From Axinella damicornis (Eukaryota; Porifera; Demospongiae; Axinellida; Axinellidae), in the NCBI GenBank assembly GCA_963931865.1, contig OZ007518.1, forward strand, positions 62,001 through 126,000: DNA of 64,000 bases, written 5' to 3'. This document shows, piece after piece, positions 1-12,114 of this stretch. The translations under genes and the position numbers were made by a program. The notes under the pieces are model-generated. The model was not told the DNA's origin and did no database searches. It saw only the letters and a list, made by a program, of their open reading frames with translations. The number at the start of each line of letters is the position of its first letter. Positions within the stretch are counted from its first letter, which is position 1.

Positions 1-127
1 GAACGCTCTCTTCACAACCGTCTCCACTGGCTGAAGAAACTTAGAAACTGAGTGAGTCGACCAACGTTGAGTCTTGCGAGTGGAAGAACCATTGGAAGCT
101 ATGCGTAGTGGAGGAGGAGGGGCAGGA

Positions 128-160
<33 letters not shown>

Positions 161-913
161 GGAGGAGGAGGAGGAGGAGGAGGGTTGACCGGCTTTGCTA
201 CTTTCTTCTTGAGCGGAGCCCCTTTCTTCTTTGCTGGTATGGCTGCCACCTTCAGTGGCGGGGGATTAGAGAGCGGCCGGTGAGATGCAGAGGTCTCCCC
301 ACGATCAGGAGCTGCAGGCCTGGTTGCTACCCTCGATTTGGCATTTGTGGAAATGGAGGCCACTTTGCGCGGATGAGGATTGGAGACTTTGGAGGATGGC
401 ACTTCTGTTGCAAATGTGTTGGACTTCACAGACTTCACCCTCTCCTGCTGCAGTGGTCGTGCCACACCCCCACTCTTGGTGGGTGCAAAATCTCTCTCCT
501 CCATCGCCACCTTCTGCTTGGTCATCCGCTTCCCCACGCTCTTACTCACTGGCTTCAACTGGGGCAGCTCTCCAGTGTTGATGGAATTCAGGAGGGGGAG
601 TGGCGGTTGCAGCTGGCCGCCGTAACGTGGTGGGGCAAGAAATGTGTGTTCTCGAAGCTGGATCTGTTCGGCCATTCGTGAGTCAAGCTCCTCCTGGCGC
701 TGCCGCTCTTCCTTGTGGAGCTGCAGAGCCACTTCATAGTCCCCAGGGTTACCAGACTCCTGCTGATTATCCGCAGCAAAGGATGGCCCCTGCTCGTTAG
801 AGGGGGAGAAGACTTCTTTCACTAACTGCTGCAGTTCTGGTTGCTGTTGTCCAACGTCAGCGCTATCTGTCACACTTCGGAACACCACCCCTAGGCTGTA
901 ACGGTGTGTGTCG

Positions 914-949
<36 letters not shown>

Positions 950-3900
950 GAGGGCACCACAGTGTAGGCCAGCAAGGCACATACAGCATGAATATACAAG
1001 ATGTATGAATAATGTACACTAAGTATACCACAGCCACGCCCACCTGTCTGAGTGGACTAGTTCTCCCCTCTTTGGCAAATCATGTGAGGGTGGGAGGAGG
1101 GAGGGGGGGAAGAGGTTGGCGAGAGTGGCGATAATCTGGGCCAGTGAAGGACGTTCTGATGGTTCCCACTGAGTGCAGCTGGTGGGGGGTGTGGTATGTG
1201 GGGGGTGGTGGGGGGTGGGGTGTGTGGGGGGATTAAGGGAAGAGGACATTCATAGTCACCAGTGCAACATACATGTTGTATGCTCATCACCGCCCTGGGA
1301 GCTCTCAGGCTAGGGGCAAGACCTGCAGCTCTAGGTTAGCACCCACTGCCCTGGGAGCTCTCAGGCTAGGGGCAAGACCTGCAGCTCTAGGTTAGCACCC
1401 ACTGCCCTGGGAGCTCTCAGGCTAGGGGCAAGACCTGCAGCTCTAGGCTAGCACCCACTGCCCTGGGAGCTCTCAGGCTAGGGGCAAGACCTGCAGCTCT
1501 AGGCTAGCACCCACTTCCGTGGGAGCTCTCAGGCTAGGGGCAAGACCTGCAGCTCTAGGCTAGCACCCACTTCCGTGGGAGCTCTCAGGCTAGGGGCAAG
1601 ACCTGCAGCTCTAGGCTAGCACCCACTGCCCTGGGAGCTCTCAGGCTAGGGGCAAGACCTGCAGCTCTAGGCTAGCACCCACTGCCCTGGGAGCTCTCAG
1701 GCTAGGGGCAAGACCTGCAGCTCTAGGCTAGCACCCACTTCCGTGGGAGCTCTCAGGCTAGGGGCAAGACCTGCAGCTCTAGGCTAGCACCCACTGCCCT
1801 GGGAGCTCTCAGGCTAGGGGCAAGACCTGCAGCTCTGGGCACATTCCACCTGAATGCACATGTACACAGTAGACACGCCCACCTTCTGATGAGCTCAGCT
1901 AGTTCCGGGTGGGAGTCCCTGGGGATGTCCGGCTGCTGCTTGTTCAGCACCACGGCCATCATGACTGCGATGGGTAGCATGCTGCTGAACGGCACACGCC
2001 CACACACCATCTCATACAGCACCATCCCAAAACTGTACACGTCTGCTGGGAACTGGTAGCGGACGTTGTTCAGGACCTCAGGAGATGTCCAGTGCACAGT
2101 GCCAACGTTGCCTGGTGGTGGGGAGCAGTGGTGCATGCTGTAATGAAGTCCAAGGTGTTCTTCAGAATGCAATAGTTTGCAGTTGGGGTGGAGTCTCGAG
2201 GCCCTAGAGCACTTGTCTGTTCATCGTGCAGCATACGTTGTGCCTCTTGACTCGCCCCTCATGCAATATTCCCACAGTCAGTACATCAGCTAGTATCCAC
2301 AGTACAGCGACTAGAGCACTATGGGAAATATTTATCTTGCAGCCGTGGAGAAAACCACGGCTGCAAGTTAAAATCTGGGCGGAGGCCTGGAAATGAGGCT
2401 AGCACAATCATGTGCAACACTTCCCTGTGACTTGCCTGTCATGGTGGCCGACTCCAGTCTCATCCGAGCTAGTCCAAAGTCACAGAGCTTGGCCTGGCCG
2501 TGTGGTGGGGCAGCGGTGAGCAGAACATTCTTGCTCTTGAGGTCTCGATGGAGGATGTTGATAGAATGGAGGTACTGCAGTCCACGACAGATGCCCACAC
2601 TCAACGTCTGGATGGCAGCAGGAGAGAGGGCCACCTTATTCACGTGAAGGAGCTGAGAGAGGGAGAGGAGGAGGAGGGGGGGGGGGGAGAGGGAGGATAG
2701 GGGTAGGGAAGGAGGTAGGAAAGGGAGAGGTGAGGTGAGGAGGTGGGAGGGAGGACAGGGGAGGAAAGAATGGAGAGTTGAGGGAGAATCCATCATAATC
2801 TCACGAGACAGTGCAAACCCAAAATCATTCCAATACGAATACCTTAAATGTTGTGAGCGGACACACCCACACACCTGCTCCCCCCCCCCCCCCCCACACA
2901 CACACACACACACACACCTACCCACCCACCTTGTGTAACGATCCTCCTGCCACAAACTCCATGAGTATGGCCAGCCTGGGTGGGGTCTGACACGCCCCCA
3001 TCAGCAGCACAACGTTGGGATGACGAAGACAGTTCATTACGTACACCTCCCTCTGAAATGCTTGCATGGCCTCTGGGGTCAGCTGGCCACACGCAAACAC
3101 CTGATGTACACACAGGTTCATACAGAGCACAACAACAGTTACAACTAACAACACTTCTAATTAACAGCACCGTCATGCAGACATGAATGTAGATGTAAAC
3201 AACCCACAGTGGATCAGTGGAGAGGTGATTACATTTTAGGTGGTGCAAGTGTTAGTATATCACAGAACGACATCATGCCTACCTTCACAGCCACCTCGTC
3301 CCCCCTCCACCTCCCTCGATACACCTCTCCGAAGGCACCTCTATCCAGCGACTCCCTCACATCCACCTCAGCATAGTTCACATTCAGCACCGTCCCCAGA
3401 GAGGGGGTGGGCGGGGCTACTCGCAGCTGGCAGAGCTCGTCTGCAGGGGAAGGAAATGAACGCTATGAATCCTGCGACAGTTGCCAGCAGAAGTGATTTG
3501 AATCCTTGAGTCACTCTGAGGAAGTCCCACCTGCACTGAACACATGTTATGCTACAACAGTGTAATAGCTATTGGCGGGCTTGTCCATGTGTGCCATGGC
3601 CGTCGTGTTCATTCATGTGTGACAAGCCAGGTTCAGAGGAGGGTGGTTGCTCCAAGCAAAGAGAAGGTGATATGAGCCATATTGGCTTGCCGTGGGACAA
3701 AAGGAAGTTATGGGTCATAAAGTGAATTGCAGTTGCATTCAAAATCTATACACGTATTACCTACATAGGAATTTCCATCATTTTCATGACAGTTAGCGTT
3801 GAGCGTCCTATGAATAGTGATCTGCAATCTCCAGTAACATGCTCTAGTGTTCCTGCATACCTTTGAAGAACGAGTCCAAACCACAATATCTCTCATCTGC

Positions 3901-4839
3901 AACCTAGCACTGGGACACCAAGTCCCCAGGCCTTCCACGTGCACACCTCCAGTTTATGATCGTTTGCAGTATCCGTGTTTGCATACTGCAAGCGATCAAA
4001 AACTGGAGGTGTAAATGGCCTGGGAACGAGGCCAGACATCGACACTCTGCCTGGGAATGAGGCCAGACATCGACACTCTGCCTGGGAACGAGGCCAGACA
4101 TCGACACTCTGCCTGGGAATGAGGCCAGACATCGACACTCTGCCTGGGAATGAGGCCAGACATCGACACTCTGAAGCTACATGTAGCACTCATTCACGTG
4201 TCACTTGCATTCACTAATTCACTAGCCAGCCTAAGTAGAGGGTTGGGTAGGGGGAGTGCTTGCATTGAATAGACCCTATAGTCACAGCTGCGACCGCAGT
4301 CGGTCGGTCAAATTGGTCAAATCGGTTCAGAAATGCCACTAAAATACGGTCAACAGTCAGGTACCGAGTTGCAGTGAACGACATAATCTACAATGTAGGC
4401 GTGGCTGTGTACGTACAGTCCAAGGTCAACGGCCGAAAATCAGCATGGTCAAAAGTTGACCCTAACCACGAAAACAGCTGGTGCAAGCTTCGACCTGTGC
4501 TCGCAGCTGTGACTACAGAGTCTCTGGGTGTGGCCTCCCCCTCCAGTCGAGGGTGGGGTCAGGAGTGCATGTGTACGAGTAGTTTCACTCACCAATAAGG
4601 TCCCTCAGTGTGACATTGAGCATCACACTCTCCCGGTTCACCCACTCCCTGCACAGGGGACAGCGGAACGTCGGTGCCCCCCGCCCCTTCCTGGCAGGCC
4701 CAGCAAGCTCCTCTACACACGTGTGACAGAGGGTGTGTCCACATGGCATTGACATCGGAGGTCGGTCACTGCCCAGGAGGTTGAAGCACACCGGACACTC
4801 ACACGCACTCAGCCCATCCATCACCCCCTCCGCAGCCAT
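1..4839 (-). CDS. RING finger - TKL protein kinase fusion (C-terminus beyond window)
   Basis: Seven exons: 4593-4839, 3283-3440, 2930-3100, 2436-2652, 1883-2111, 1044-1178, and 895 to the window edge. This gives at least 684 residues with all phases agreeing. Residues ~14-66 form a C3HC4 RING ([17 protein letters not shown]), a typical E3 ubiquitin ligase module. A protein kinase domain follows: glycine loop RGAFGEVY (first loop Gly is Asp), VAIK-type lysine in DEVAVKV, catalytic [11 protein letters not shown] in CDFGLA, and SPE in place of APE. The sequence style is TKL (Raf/MLK-like). The last exon encodes a helix [12 protein letters not shown] resembling a ubiquitin-binding MIU, then a basic, low-complexity, poly-proline tail. 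Intron 4 has a GC donor. All catalytic residues are present, so it is probably an active kinase. The RING-plus-kinase order recalls plant KEG; I know no animal equivalent. The stop codon is outside the window. Confidence 0.85.
917..948. repeat. Poly-G tract
   Basis: A run of about 32 G beside exon 7 of the RING-kinase gene. On the coding strand it is a C-run just upstream of the acceptor, so it probably serves as the polypyrimidine tract. Similar G or C runs recur near 2881, 6707, 7809, 8097, 31732, 34997, 52188, 53367, 55235, 59957 and 60027. Their exact lengths are likely unreliable in the assembly. Confidence 0.9.
1292..1839. repeat. 56-bp minisatellite, about 10 copies
   Basis: Tandem 56-bp units beginning GCCCTGGGAGCTCTCAGGC, nearly identical, inside the intron between exons 5 and 6 of the RING-kinase gene. 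Variants differ at a few positions (CTGCCCT versus CTTCCGT; GGTTAGC versus GGCTAGC), which points to recent unequal exchange. It starts about 45 bp past the exon 5 donor. Confidence 0.95.
4011..4171. repeat. 31-bp minisatellite, 5 copies
   Basis: Tandem units containing CCTGGGAACGAGGCCAGACA and CGACACTCTG in intron 1 of the RING-kinase gene. The CTGGGAACGAGGC part matches the terminus of the TAGYCTCG hairpin-element family found throughout the window, so the array probably grew from one such element. Confidence 0.9.
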
Positions 4840-5379
4840 CCTGGCGGTGTAAGACGATTTATGTCACGATGTGTGTAAGCTCTATTTTGACATGATCTCC
4901 TTGGTAGAGACCAAGAACAGAAACATACAGTCTCTCGCTGTCCGGCTGACCTTCAACTGCAGGTCCACGTTCGCTATTCACGTCCTCCCATAGCAAGATT
5001 TCTTGTTCGGATCAGATTCACTCTACCCCGGTCCCAAGTCTCATTCCCAGACCGCGATCGCGGGCGATCGTGGTCTGGGAATGAGAGCTTGAGTGTATAG
5101 CCATCGCCCATTACGTCATGAGACGTAATCGTATCACGTGGACTCTGCTGCTATACGTATACGTATACTGTTGTATTGTACTGTACTGTAGCTGTACATA
5201 ATACTGCGCTCCTGAGCGATCGCGAGACTTGGTATAGCTGAGGCCCGGACAATTGTGCACCGTGTGGACGGCAATAGCAAGCGCCCCGCGTACTAGTCAG
5301 TGTGGAGCGAGAACCCTTCGTGACTGACATCGCTGTGTATTAAAGAGTGGGAGATCGTGTGTCGTGTAGTGTTGGAAAG
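4840..5379. promoter_or_regulatory. Divergent promoter interval, RING-kinase / AKT
   Basis: 540 bp separate the two divergent start codons. The interval holds a hairpin at about 5038-5090 (TCTCATTCCCAGACCGCGAT followed by its inverted copy) and an alternating TATACGTATACGTATAC stretch near 5153. No TATA box could be assigned with confidence. Shared control of the two genes is inferred from spacing alone. Confidence 0.5.
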
Positions 5380-7821
5380 ATGGCGGCAACACCAGGAAGT
5401 GGTGCACATCTGCTCACTGCGTCGGCCACGCTGAAGGAAGGATGGCTACAGAAAAGAGGTGAACACGGCGGGAGCCTGGGAGGAGGGTTCGCGGTTGCTA
5501 ATTTAAGTAGTTGGTGGGAAGACGTGGGCAGACTGAGACCAGATGGCCTCTGGTATAAGCTGGAAGGCCATGCTAGCAAGCCTAAAAGAAATATTAATGC
5601 GATAGGTCCCACTGTGCTATTGTGATCAATTGAATTGATCTCCAGTGAGAATTGGTTGTACAGAGGAATGTATTATGGAGGTGCACCCATCCTATATTCA
5701 GCTCTTCCCCTAGCTGATGCAGCTATAGTTATGCAAGCATCCTTTCACTGCTGACTACCCTTCAACCCGTCAGGCGAGTACATCAAGAACTGGAGGCCGA
5801 GGTGGTTTGTTCTGAAAGCTGACGGCTCATTCCTTGGGTACAAGCAAAAGCCCCTACCCGGAACTGAGCCCCTGAACAACTTCAAAGTGGAACGTAAGCC
5901 TTTGACTCTGATGTGGTGTGGTTGTATAAGGGTTGAAGGTGGAGCATGTTGATGCCATTGTCATCTCTTGCAGCCGGAGTGAACATTCTCTCCATGGACA
6001 AGGTTAAGAAGAATGCCTTCGTCATTAGGTGAGCCGTCATTAGATTGACCGGTCTGTTTGTGCCTGCAATCGACCCAGTGAATCCTGTCATGAGGAGATG
6101 GTCCCCCACAGAATTCGATTCGTGAACTAGATATGATAAACGGTTTGGTCCTCTGGACAGGACTTCTCTGCAAGAGAATCGGTCTTCCCTCCCCTTACAG
6201 TCGATTCCGTTGCGTCTGAACATTGCGTGTGCATCACAAGATGTTTGCATATGTATACATACGAAATGCTGAACGCAATGTTTCACATGCAACTGTACAC
6301 AGTGCATGGAGTAATTTGATTGCTGAACGGTCCTGTAGTTTGGAGTCATGGTGTGATCATTTGCAAGTTGTTGCCGTCCGCTGCTCCTGCATACAGCAGC
6401 AGCACTGGAGGCCTCGTCAGCAGCAGCACTGAAGGCCTCGTCAGCAGCAGCACTGGAGGCCTCGTACAGTGCAGGATGCAGTGAATGGTACCATGCTCTC
6501 ATGACATAGCAGTGATGTCGCTAGACTTCATGGCATTGTGCAGCTTTTGTAATTCTTATGTGCTGGTATATTCCCTCAACTTCCATTCGTACACTTTTGC
6601 CACACCCCGAAAGTCAAAAGAAGTAGGGAGACCAAAATGTTTCAGTGGAGGACCAGAAAGTTGTGCGGAATATTTGGTCCTGGGGGACCACTTCTGGAGG
6701 AAGAGGGGGGGGGGGGGGGGGGGGGGGGGGGTACCAATTTTTGTGTGGCACTTGGTCAGAGTTGCTGGCTTGCATGAAGCAGCCGGTTTGATTTTACGCG
6801 GCCTAGAAACATAGTATATGTCTCCTACACAAAATCAGTAATCTTTATAATTCAATATGGTGATACAAGAAACTGCATACTGTGTTTTGCTTGCCATAGA
6901 TTTCATTCATGGCGCTATAAGTCCTGAGCATGGAGCCGTTACGATGTGCAGTGTATTTCATTTCCCTGTGTTGCTGCATGTATACATTGTGCGTTAACAC
7001 TACCCCACAGAGTCCTGCAGTGGTCTACATTCATTGATAGAACGTTCTGCACCGAGAATGAACCAGACAGGTTCGTGTGAAACCATGTGGTGAAAAACAC
7101 CCCCCTGATCAGTGTCTGGTTACTTGGGTTGCTCACTCGTGCCATTTCCTTCGACAGGACTGAGTGGATTGACGCAATACAGAGAGTCTCCCAAGACCTG
7201 AAGAAGAAGATGGTAGAGTCCCGGGAATCGCGCCCCTCTGGCAAGAAGATCCAAGATGCAGTGACTAAGGCCACCACCACCAAGGTCAGATGTCAGGACA
7301 ACCTCTGTTGTGTTCTGAAACCCATGTTCACTGGTCGATCTTCTCCATATTCATGCAGAAAATGGAGGACTTTGAGATGTTGAAAGTACTGGGAAAGGGA
7401 ACATTTGGGAAGGTGAGCTGCATCTCTACATCAGCTGGTGGATAGCGCTCATTCGTATGATCAAGTCTGCATCTTTCCTTACATGTACATGTACCTCCTC
7501 CTCCTCCTCCTCCCTCCCTCCATTCTCCCCACTCACTCTCCACTCCTTCCGTTCATCCCACTCCCGCCCTCCTCCTCCCTCTCCACTCCCTGCCCCCCAG
7601 GTGGTGATGTGTCGTGACAAGGAGTCAGGAGAGATTATGGCAATGAAGATACTGAAGAAGGACGTGATTGTAGCCAAGGATGAAATTGCACATACACTCA
7701 CAGAAAACAGAGTACTACAGCTGACGAAGCACCCCTTCCTAACGGTCAGTAGCTTCCTGTCTTGCTGGTGCTGTGTGCAAGCGAGTGTCTGCCCCCATTC
7801 ACATCCTCACCCCCCCCCCCC

Positions 7822-7852
<31 letters not shown>

Positions 7853-10800
7853 ACACACACCCACACACACACACCACACACACCACAGTCGCTGAACTAT
7901 TCCTTCCAGACACATGACAGGCTGTGCTTTGTCATGGAGTATGTGAATGGTGGAGAGTTGTTCTTCCACTTGTCCCGTGAGCGTGTGTTCTCTGAGGAGC
8001 GCACAAGGTTCTATGGAGCAGAAATTACTCTAGCTATACAATACTTGCATCAGATGGGCATCGTCTACAGGGATCTCAAGGTACATGTCAGTGCCGGGGG
8101 GGGGGGGGGGGGGGGGAGTACAGGGACCTCATGGTATGTGTTAGTGGGGGGGGGGAGGGGGGGGATGAGTGTGAGTACAGGGACCTCATGGCACATTGTG
8201 TGTCTGGGGGGAGGGGTGCTACAGTGTAGCTTCTGTTGACTTCACATTCTCATGCTACTTCAGTGGATCTTTGGTGTCCTCAAGAGCAAGTGATTCAGTG
8301 TATTCCTCTCAAGTGGTTGCCACTGGCGCACCCCAGCTAGCCAGCCATACCTGCTGCTCCCACTCACTCTCTGTAGTAACTGTGTTGTATGGTACGCTGG
8401 AATTCAATAATGCTGTGCCTAGGACAACTCACTGTTATTGTAGAGTGGTCCTTATTAGGGACTGTTCCATGTACAGTGTAGGTCTGGTTTCACACCATAC
8501 ATGTTCCTCATGACCCCTCACAGCTGGAGAACCTTCTGCTGGACAGCGATGGCCACATCAAGGTCACAGACTTTGGTCTCTGTAAAGAGGAGATTACATA
8601 CGGTGCAACCACCCGGACCTTCTGTGGCACCCCCGAGTACCTTGCTCCAGAGGTGAGTACTATAACACGGGAGGGAGGGGAGAGAGGAGGAGGGAGAGGG
8701 ATCGAGGTAGCCTTGTGTCCAGGCTGCAGGTGTAAGGTTGTTTGGTGATGTCAAGGTTGTTAACGGTATGCAGGCAACATGTTGCACAGAACGGCATCAA
8801 GGACAATCAGCATGTCGTAGTCTAATTACCCCGTGTGCATGCACACAGCAGGGGTAGAGTTACTGGAGTGATCAGTTTGTGTCTTTCCGTGGAGCACACA
8901 AAATCAGCAGTTTGAGCAGTGGAGGCGTTGTTGAAGGCTTACAAGTATCAGAATTCAGAAATACTAGCATCTACATAACTCCTGCGCAGACCAGAGATCC
9001 ACTCGAGAGGCTGAGGAAAGCAGTGTGAAAATCTGGTTTCTAATTTGACCACACCCTGTGTCTAACATTGCTGCCACAACTTACGGTATCTCATTCTGCA
9101 TGCTGACATCGCTGTACAGCTATCATCGTGCATACTGATTTTATATCGGTGGTAGTCTTTCCTATATCATGTTGAAACAGCACACAGGGTACGTGCTCTG
9201 CTAAGCACCTCTACTTGTTTCATTCTCTGCACCGTCCCACCTCGATCAACGTCTTGTGCAATTGTCACAACCAGTAGAGTCTTGTGTGTAGCTCCCTCCG
9301 TCAGCTGAAGCCATGGAGCTCAGTGAAGCCCTAGTTGAGGCCTGTGTTTCAGTGGGTCTGCTATTCTTGGCTCTGTGTGTACATTCAAGTAATGAGCAGC
9401 GCCATATGCAGGGCTGTGTTGTGGTATCCGGTGTGCATTAATCATAAGATGATGGACCCCCCAAACTGAAAGCAAACTGAAGTTTAGTTTGTTTTCATAA
9501 TTATGTGCTGCTACTAGTAAGTTTGGATTGGGTGCACAGTAAACGTTGACGTACTCTTGTGGGCTGCTACTGGTAGGTTTGGATTCAGTGAACGTCGACA
9601 TCCCTATTGTGGGCTGGTAGTACATGTATGTATATCGGTTTGGACAGTAAACGTTGACGTCCTCTTGTGGACCTGTTCTGTAGGTGCTGGAGGACAATGA
9701 TTACGGCCGTGCAGTGGACTGGTGGGGCGTGGGGGTGGTCATGTACGAGATGATGTGTGGACGGCTCCCATTCTACTCCCGAGACCACGAAGTGCTTTTT
9801 GAATTGATCCTTGTGGTGAGAGCAGAGATTGGGTGATGTCATTTGTGACTGCATGCATGTATTGTCATATTGTCCCCTCACCTTCCCTCCTCCACCTCTC
9901 CCTCCCCCCTACAGGAGGAGATCAAGTTCCCTGCACGACTGTCAGATGTGGCCAAAAGCCTTCTCTCTGGCTTGCTAACAAAGGATCCTGACAAAAGGTG
10001 CATCCGCAGTGCAGATCATCCGCAGTGCAGATCATCCGCAGTGCAGATCATCCGCAGTGCAGATCACGTGCAGATCACGTGCAGATCACGTGCAAAGCAG
10101 CAGATTCACGCATGAGGCATGCAATTACACGTGTGAGGAGCAATGTCCCCCCAGAAATGATTGACAGCAATTACTAGTTTGAGCGTAAACTGATTGACTC
10201 GAGTTACTCCCGGGTGGAAAGTATGATGATATGCCAGCCTGAGGGTGAAGAAGTACTTGTATGTGCACATGTAACTTCTTTGTTATGTGAACTTGGCTGT
10301 AGCTGTGTCCGCATCACTTCAGCCATGATATGGCGCCTCAGTTAGCCAGCTGCTCACTCTAATTAATGCTCCTCATGACTATTACTGATGCCTCCTTCCT
10401 TGGCAGGTTGGGTGGAGGGACGGGTGATGCTGAGGATGTGAAGAAGCACGTGTTCTTTGAGCCCATCAACTGGGAAGACCTGTACAACCGCCAGGTGAGT
10501 ACAACATGGTGCACACACAATCCTCTAGTGTATTGTACACCCTACACATGTACTGTACACTACACACACCCTACACATGTACTGTACACTATAGTTGTAT
10601 GTGCAGATTGCACAATTGGTGAGCCAGGTAGGTTCTAGTCCTCTAGTAGACAGTACTTCAGCCTCATTCCCGGGCCATTCCCACTGCGAGTATTTATCCC
10701 TTTATGCAGGCCCTAGGATATTTTATCATGTCAATGTCCACTATAGGGGGTTAGCCTCATTCCCAGGCCCCATACGAAGGAACGAGGCTACACTAGGGAT

Positions 10801-11149
10801 GGGAATGTTATGACCGCAAGAATGCATTTTGCCATGCTGCAACTCACCACACATCCATCGCTAAACAGGTGGAACCTCCCTTCAAGCCAGAGATTAAGGA
10901 TGACACCGATGTCTCCTACTTTGACACAGACTTCACCAGTGAGAACCCCGAGCTGACACCGCCAGACGAAGGTACAAGACAACCACAAACCATAGACAAA
11001 GGGGAGGAGTTAGTAACCCCTTGGCCACGAGCCCTCAATTATACACTTTCCTCTCCCCCTTCCTAGCTGATCCCAAGGCTCACGTGGGTGATGGCGTCCA
11101 TTTCCACGACTTCACGTTTGCCCCTGAGGCTGGACAAAACTTCCAGTGA
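5380..11149 (+). CDS. AKT: RAC/AKT serine/threonine protein kinase (PKB)
   Basis: Fourteen exons: 5380-5458, 5774-5893, 5974-6028, 7011-7070, 7158-7284, 7359-7412, 7601-7744, 7889-8080, 8524-8652, 9684-9815, 9915-9997, 10407-10494, 10869-10971, 11067-11149. They encode 482 residues, against 480 in human AKT1. The N-terminal PH domain keeps the phosphoinositide-contacting basic residues ([15 protein letters not shown]). The AGC kinase domain has GKGTFGK, the lysine in AMKILKK, YRDLK, DFGLC and the activation loop [14 protein letters not shown] with the PDK1-site Thr. The C-tail has the turn motif LTPP and the hydrophobic motif FHDFTF with Thr at the mTORC2 site. It acts downstream of PI3K at the plasma membrane. 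The first ATG (MAATPG) is used; an upstream in-frame GTG is unlikely. Introns carry (CA)n, poly-G/C and short tandem duplications. Confidence 0.97.
6393..6465. repeat. 24-bp tandem repeat, 3 copies
   Basis: Units of CAGCAGCAGCACTGGAGGCC plus TCGT in AKT intron 3. The middle copy differs by one base (TGAAGG). A poly-G tract follows at about 6707-6731. Confidence 0.85.
8060..8200. repeat. Degenerate tandem copies of the AKT exon 8 3' boundary
   Basis: Exon 8 ends TACAGGGATCTCAAG then gtacatgt (the YRDLK codons plus donor). Two further copies follow in the intron, TACAGGGACCTCATGGTATG near 8119 and TACAGGGACCTCATGGCACA near 8176, separated by G-runs. They look like tandem duplications across the splice donor with G-tract expansion. 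Confidence 0.75.
10005..10100. repeat. 16-bp and 11-bp tandem repeats
   Basis: About four copies of CGCAGTGCAGATCATC followed by three of ACGTGCAGATC, directly after the AKT exon 11 donor. Confidence 0.85.
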
Positions 11150-12114
11150 TGGGGAGATGGGAACTGGATTACATGTTTGTGACGTGTAGCATTTATCAGG
11201 TGCAATACTTTACATTGTGGATAGCTTATCCTAAGTGTACACGTTGTCTGCACTCTACACTAGTACAAATGTTGTTTAACGATTACAACATTCTTTGTGT
11301 GTTATAAATGAAAGAGAGAACGTGATTTATTAACTTGTTCTTTTTATATGTCATCAAAATTGCTGTATTTCTTGTATTGCTGAATCTGAACTTTAGGCGA
11401 GTTTCAGTTGAGATGGCCACGAGTCTTCAAGCGTGCTTTCTGTGTATGTATGAGGGACATTATGATCTCATCCTCAAGTATCAACTTACAAACGTGATCC
11501 ATCAATACTCTTACCAGTCCTGACTTAGAGACTGGTTTGACTGCAGCTCGAGAGATCCTGTTCTCTTGCTGGGTCTTCTGTCTGCATGTGATAGGGATGG
11601 ATCATGATAGCGTGTGCTGGGCCTTCTGTCTGCATGTGATATGCATGGCAGAGCATCATGGCATAGTCGGGGATTGAACAAGGTCCATGCAGATGTGGTA
11701 GAATTAGCATTCCATAGGTGTAGTGCACAATGATATACAAGAAGTATGCGGAACTAGTAGCAGCTCTATAGTGTTCAGCAATTGCTGTATTGACTTCTAT
11801 GGAACCTGATGCTGAGTGCAGTTGAGAAGTCCGCATTTGCTGATATTCTCGGTGAATGGTCACATACATGCACACAGTACTGTGTACTGTGTAGTGACTT
11901 GTGCAGTTCGCTCAGTCAGCATGGAAGATACTCTTCAGGAGGCACAATGCAACCTTCTCCCACAGAGAAAAGCTGCAGAATGACTCCACACAAAATGACA
12001 GCGCATGTGATCGATCTTGTCCTATCCCACTGTGTATGATGTCAACTGAGGCCAAGACTATTGCCATGCCCCTCCCTCACTTCCTCTTGGCAGCACTGTG
12101 CCACACCCCCTCCC
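11150..12114. other. Convergent intergenic region, AKT / formin
   Basis: Contains the presumed 3' UTRs of AKT (+) and the formin (-). No gene-like reading frame is seen. A 46-bp-class direct duplication (CCCCTCCCTCACTTCCTCTT twice, 12066-12140) spans the formin stop codon. An AATGAAAGAG stretch near 11308 follows AKT but no canonical AATAAA was assigned. Confidence 0.6.

Noticed and set aside
1292..1839. CRISPR-like array
   Set aside because: Repeats are contiguous with no unique spacers, in eukaryotic introns. The same holds for every tandem array in the window.
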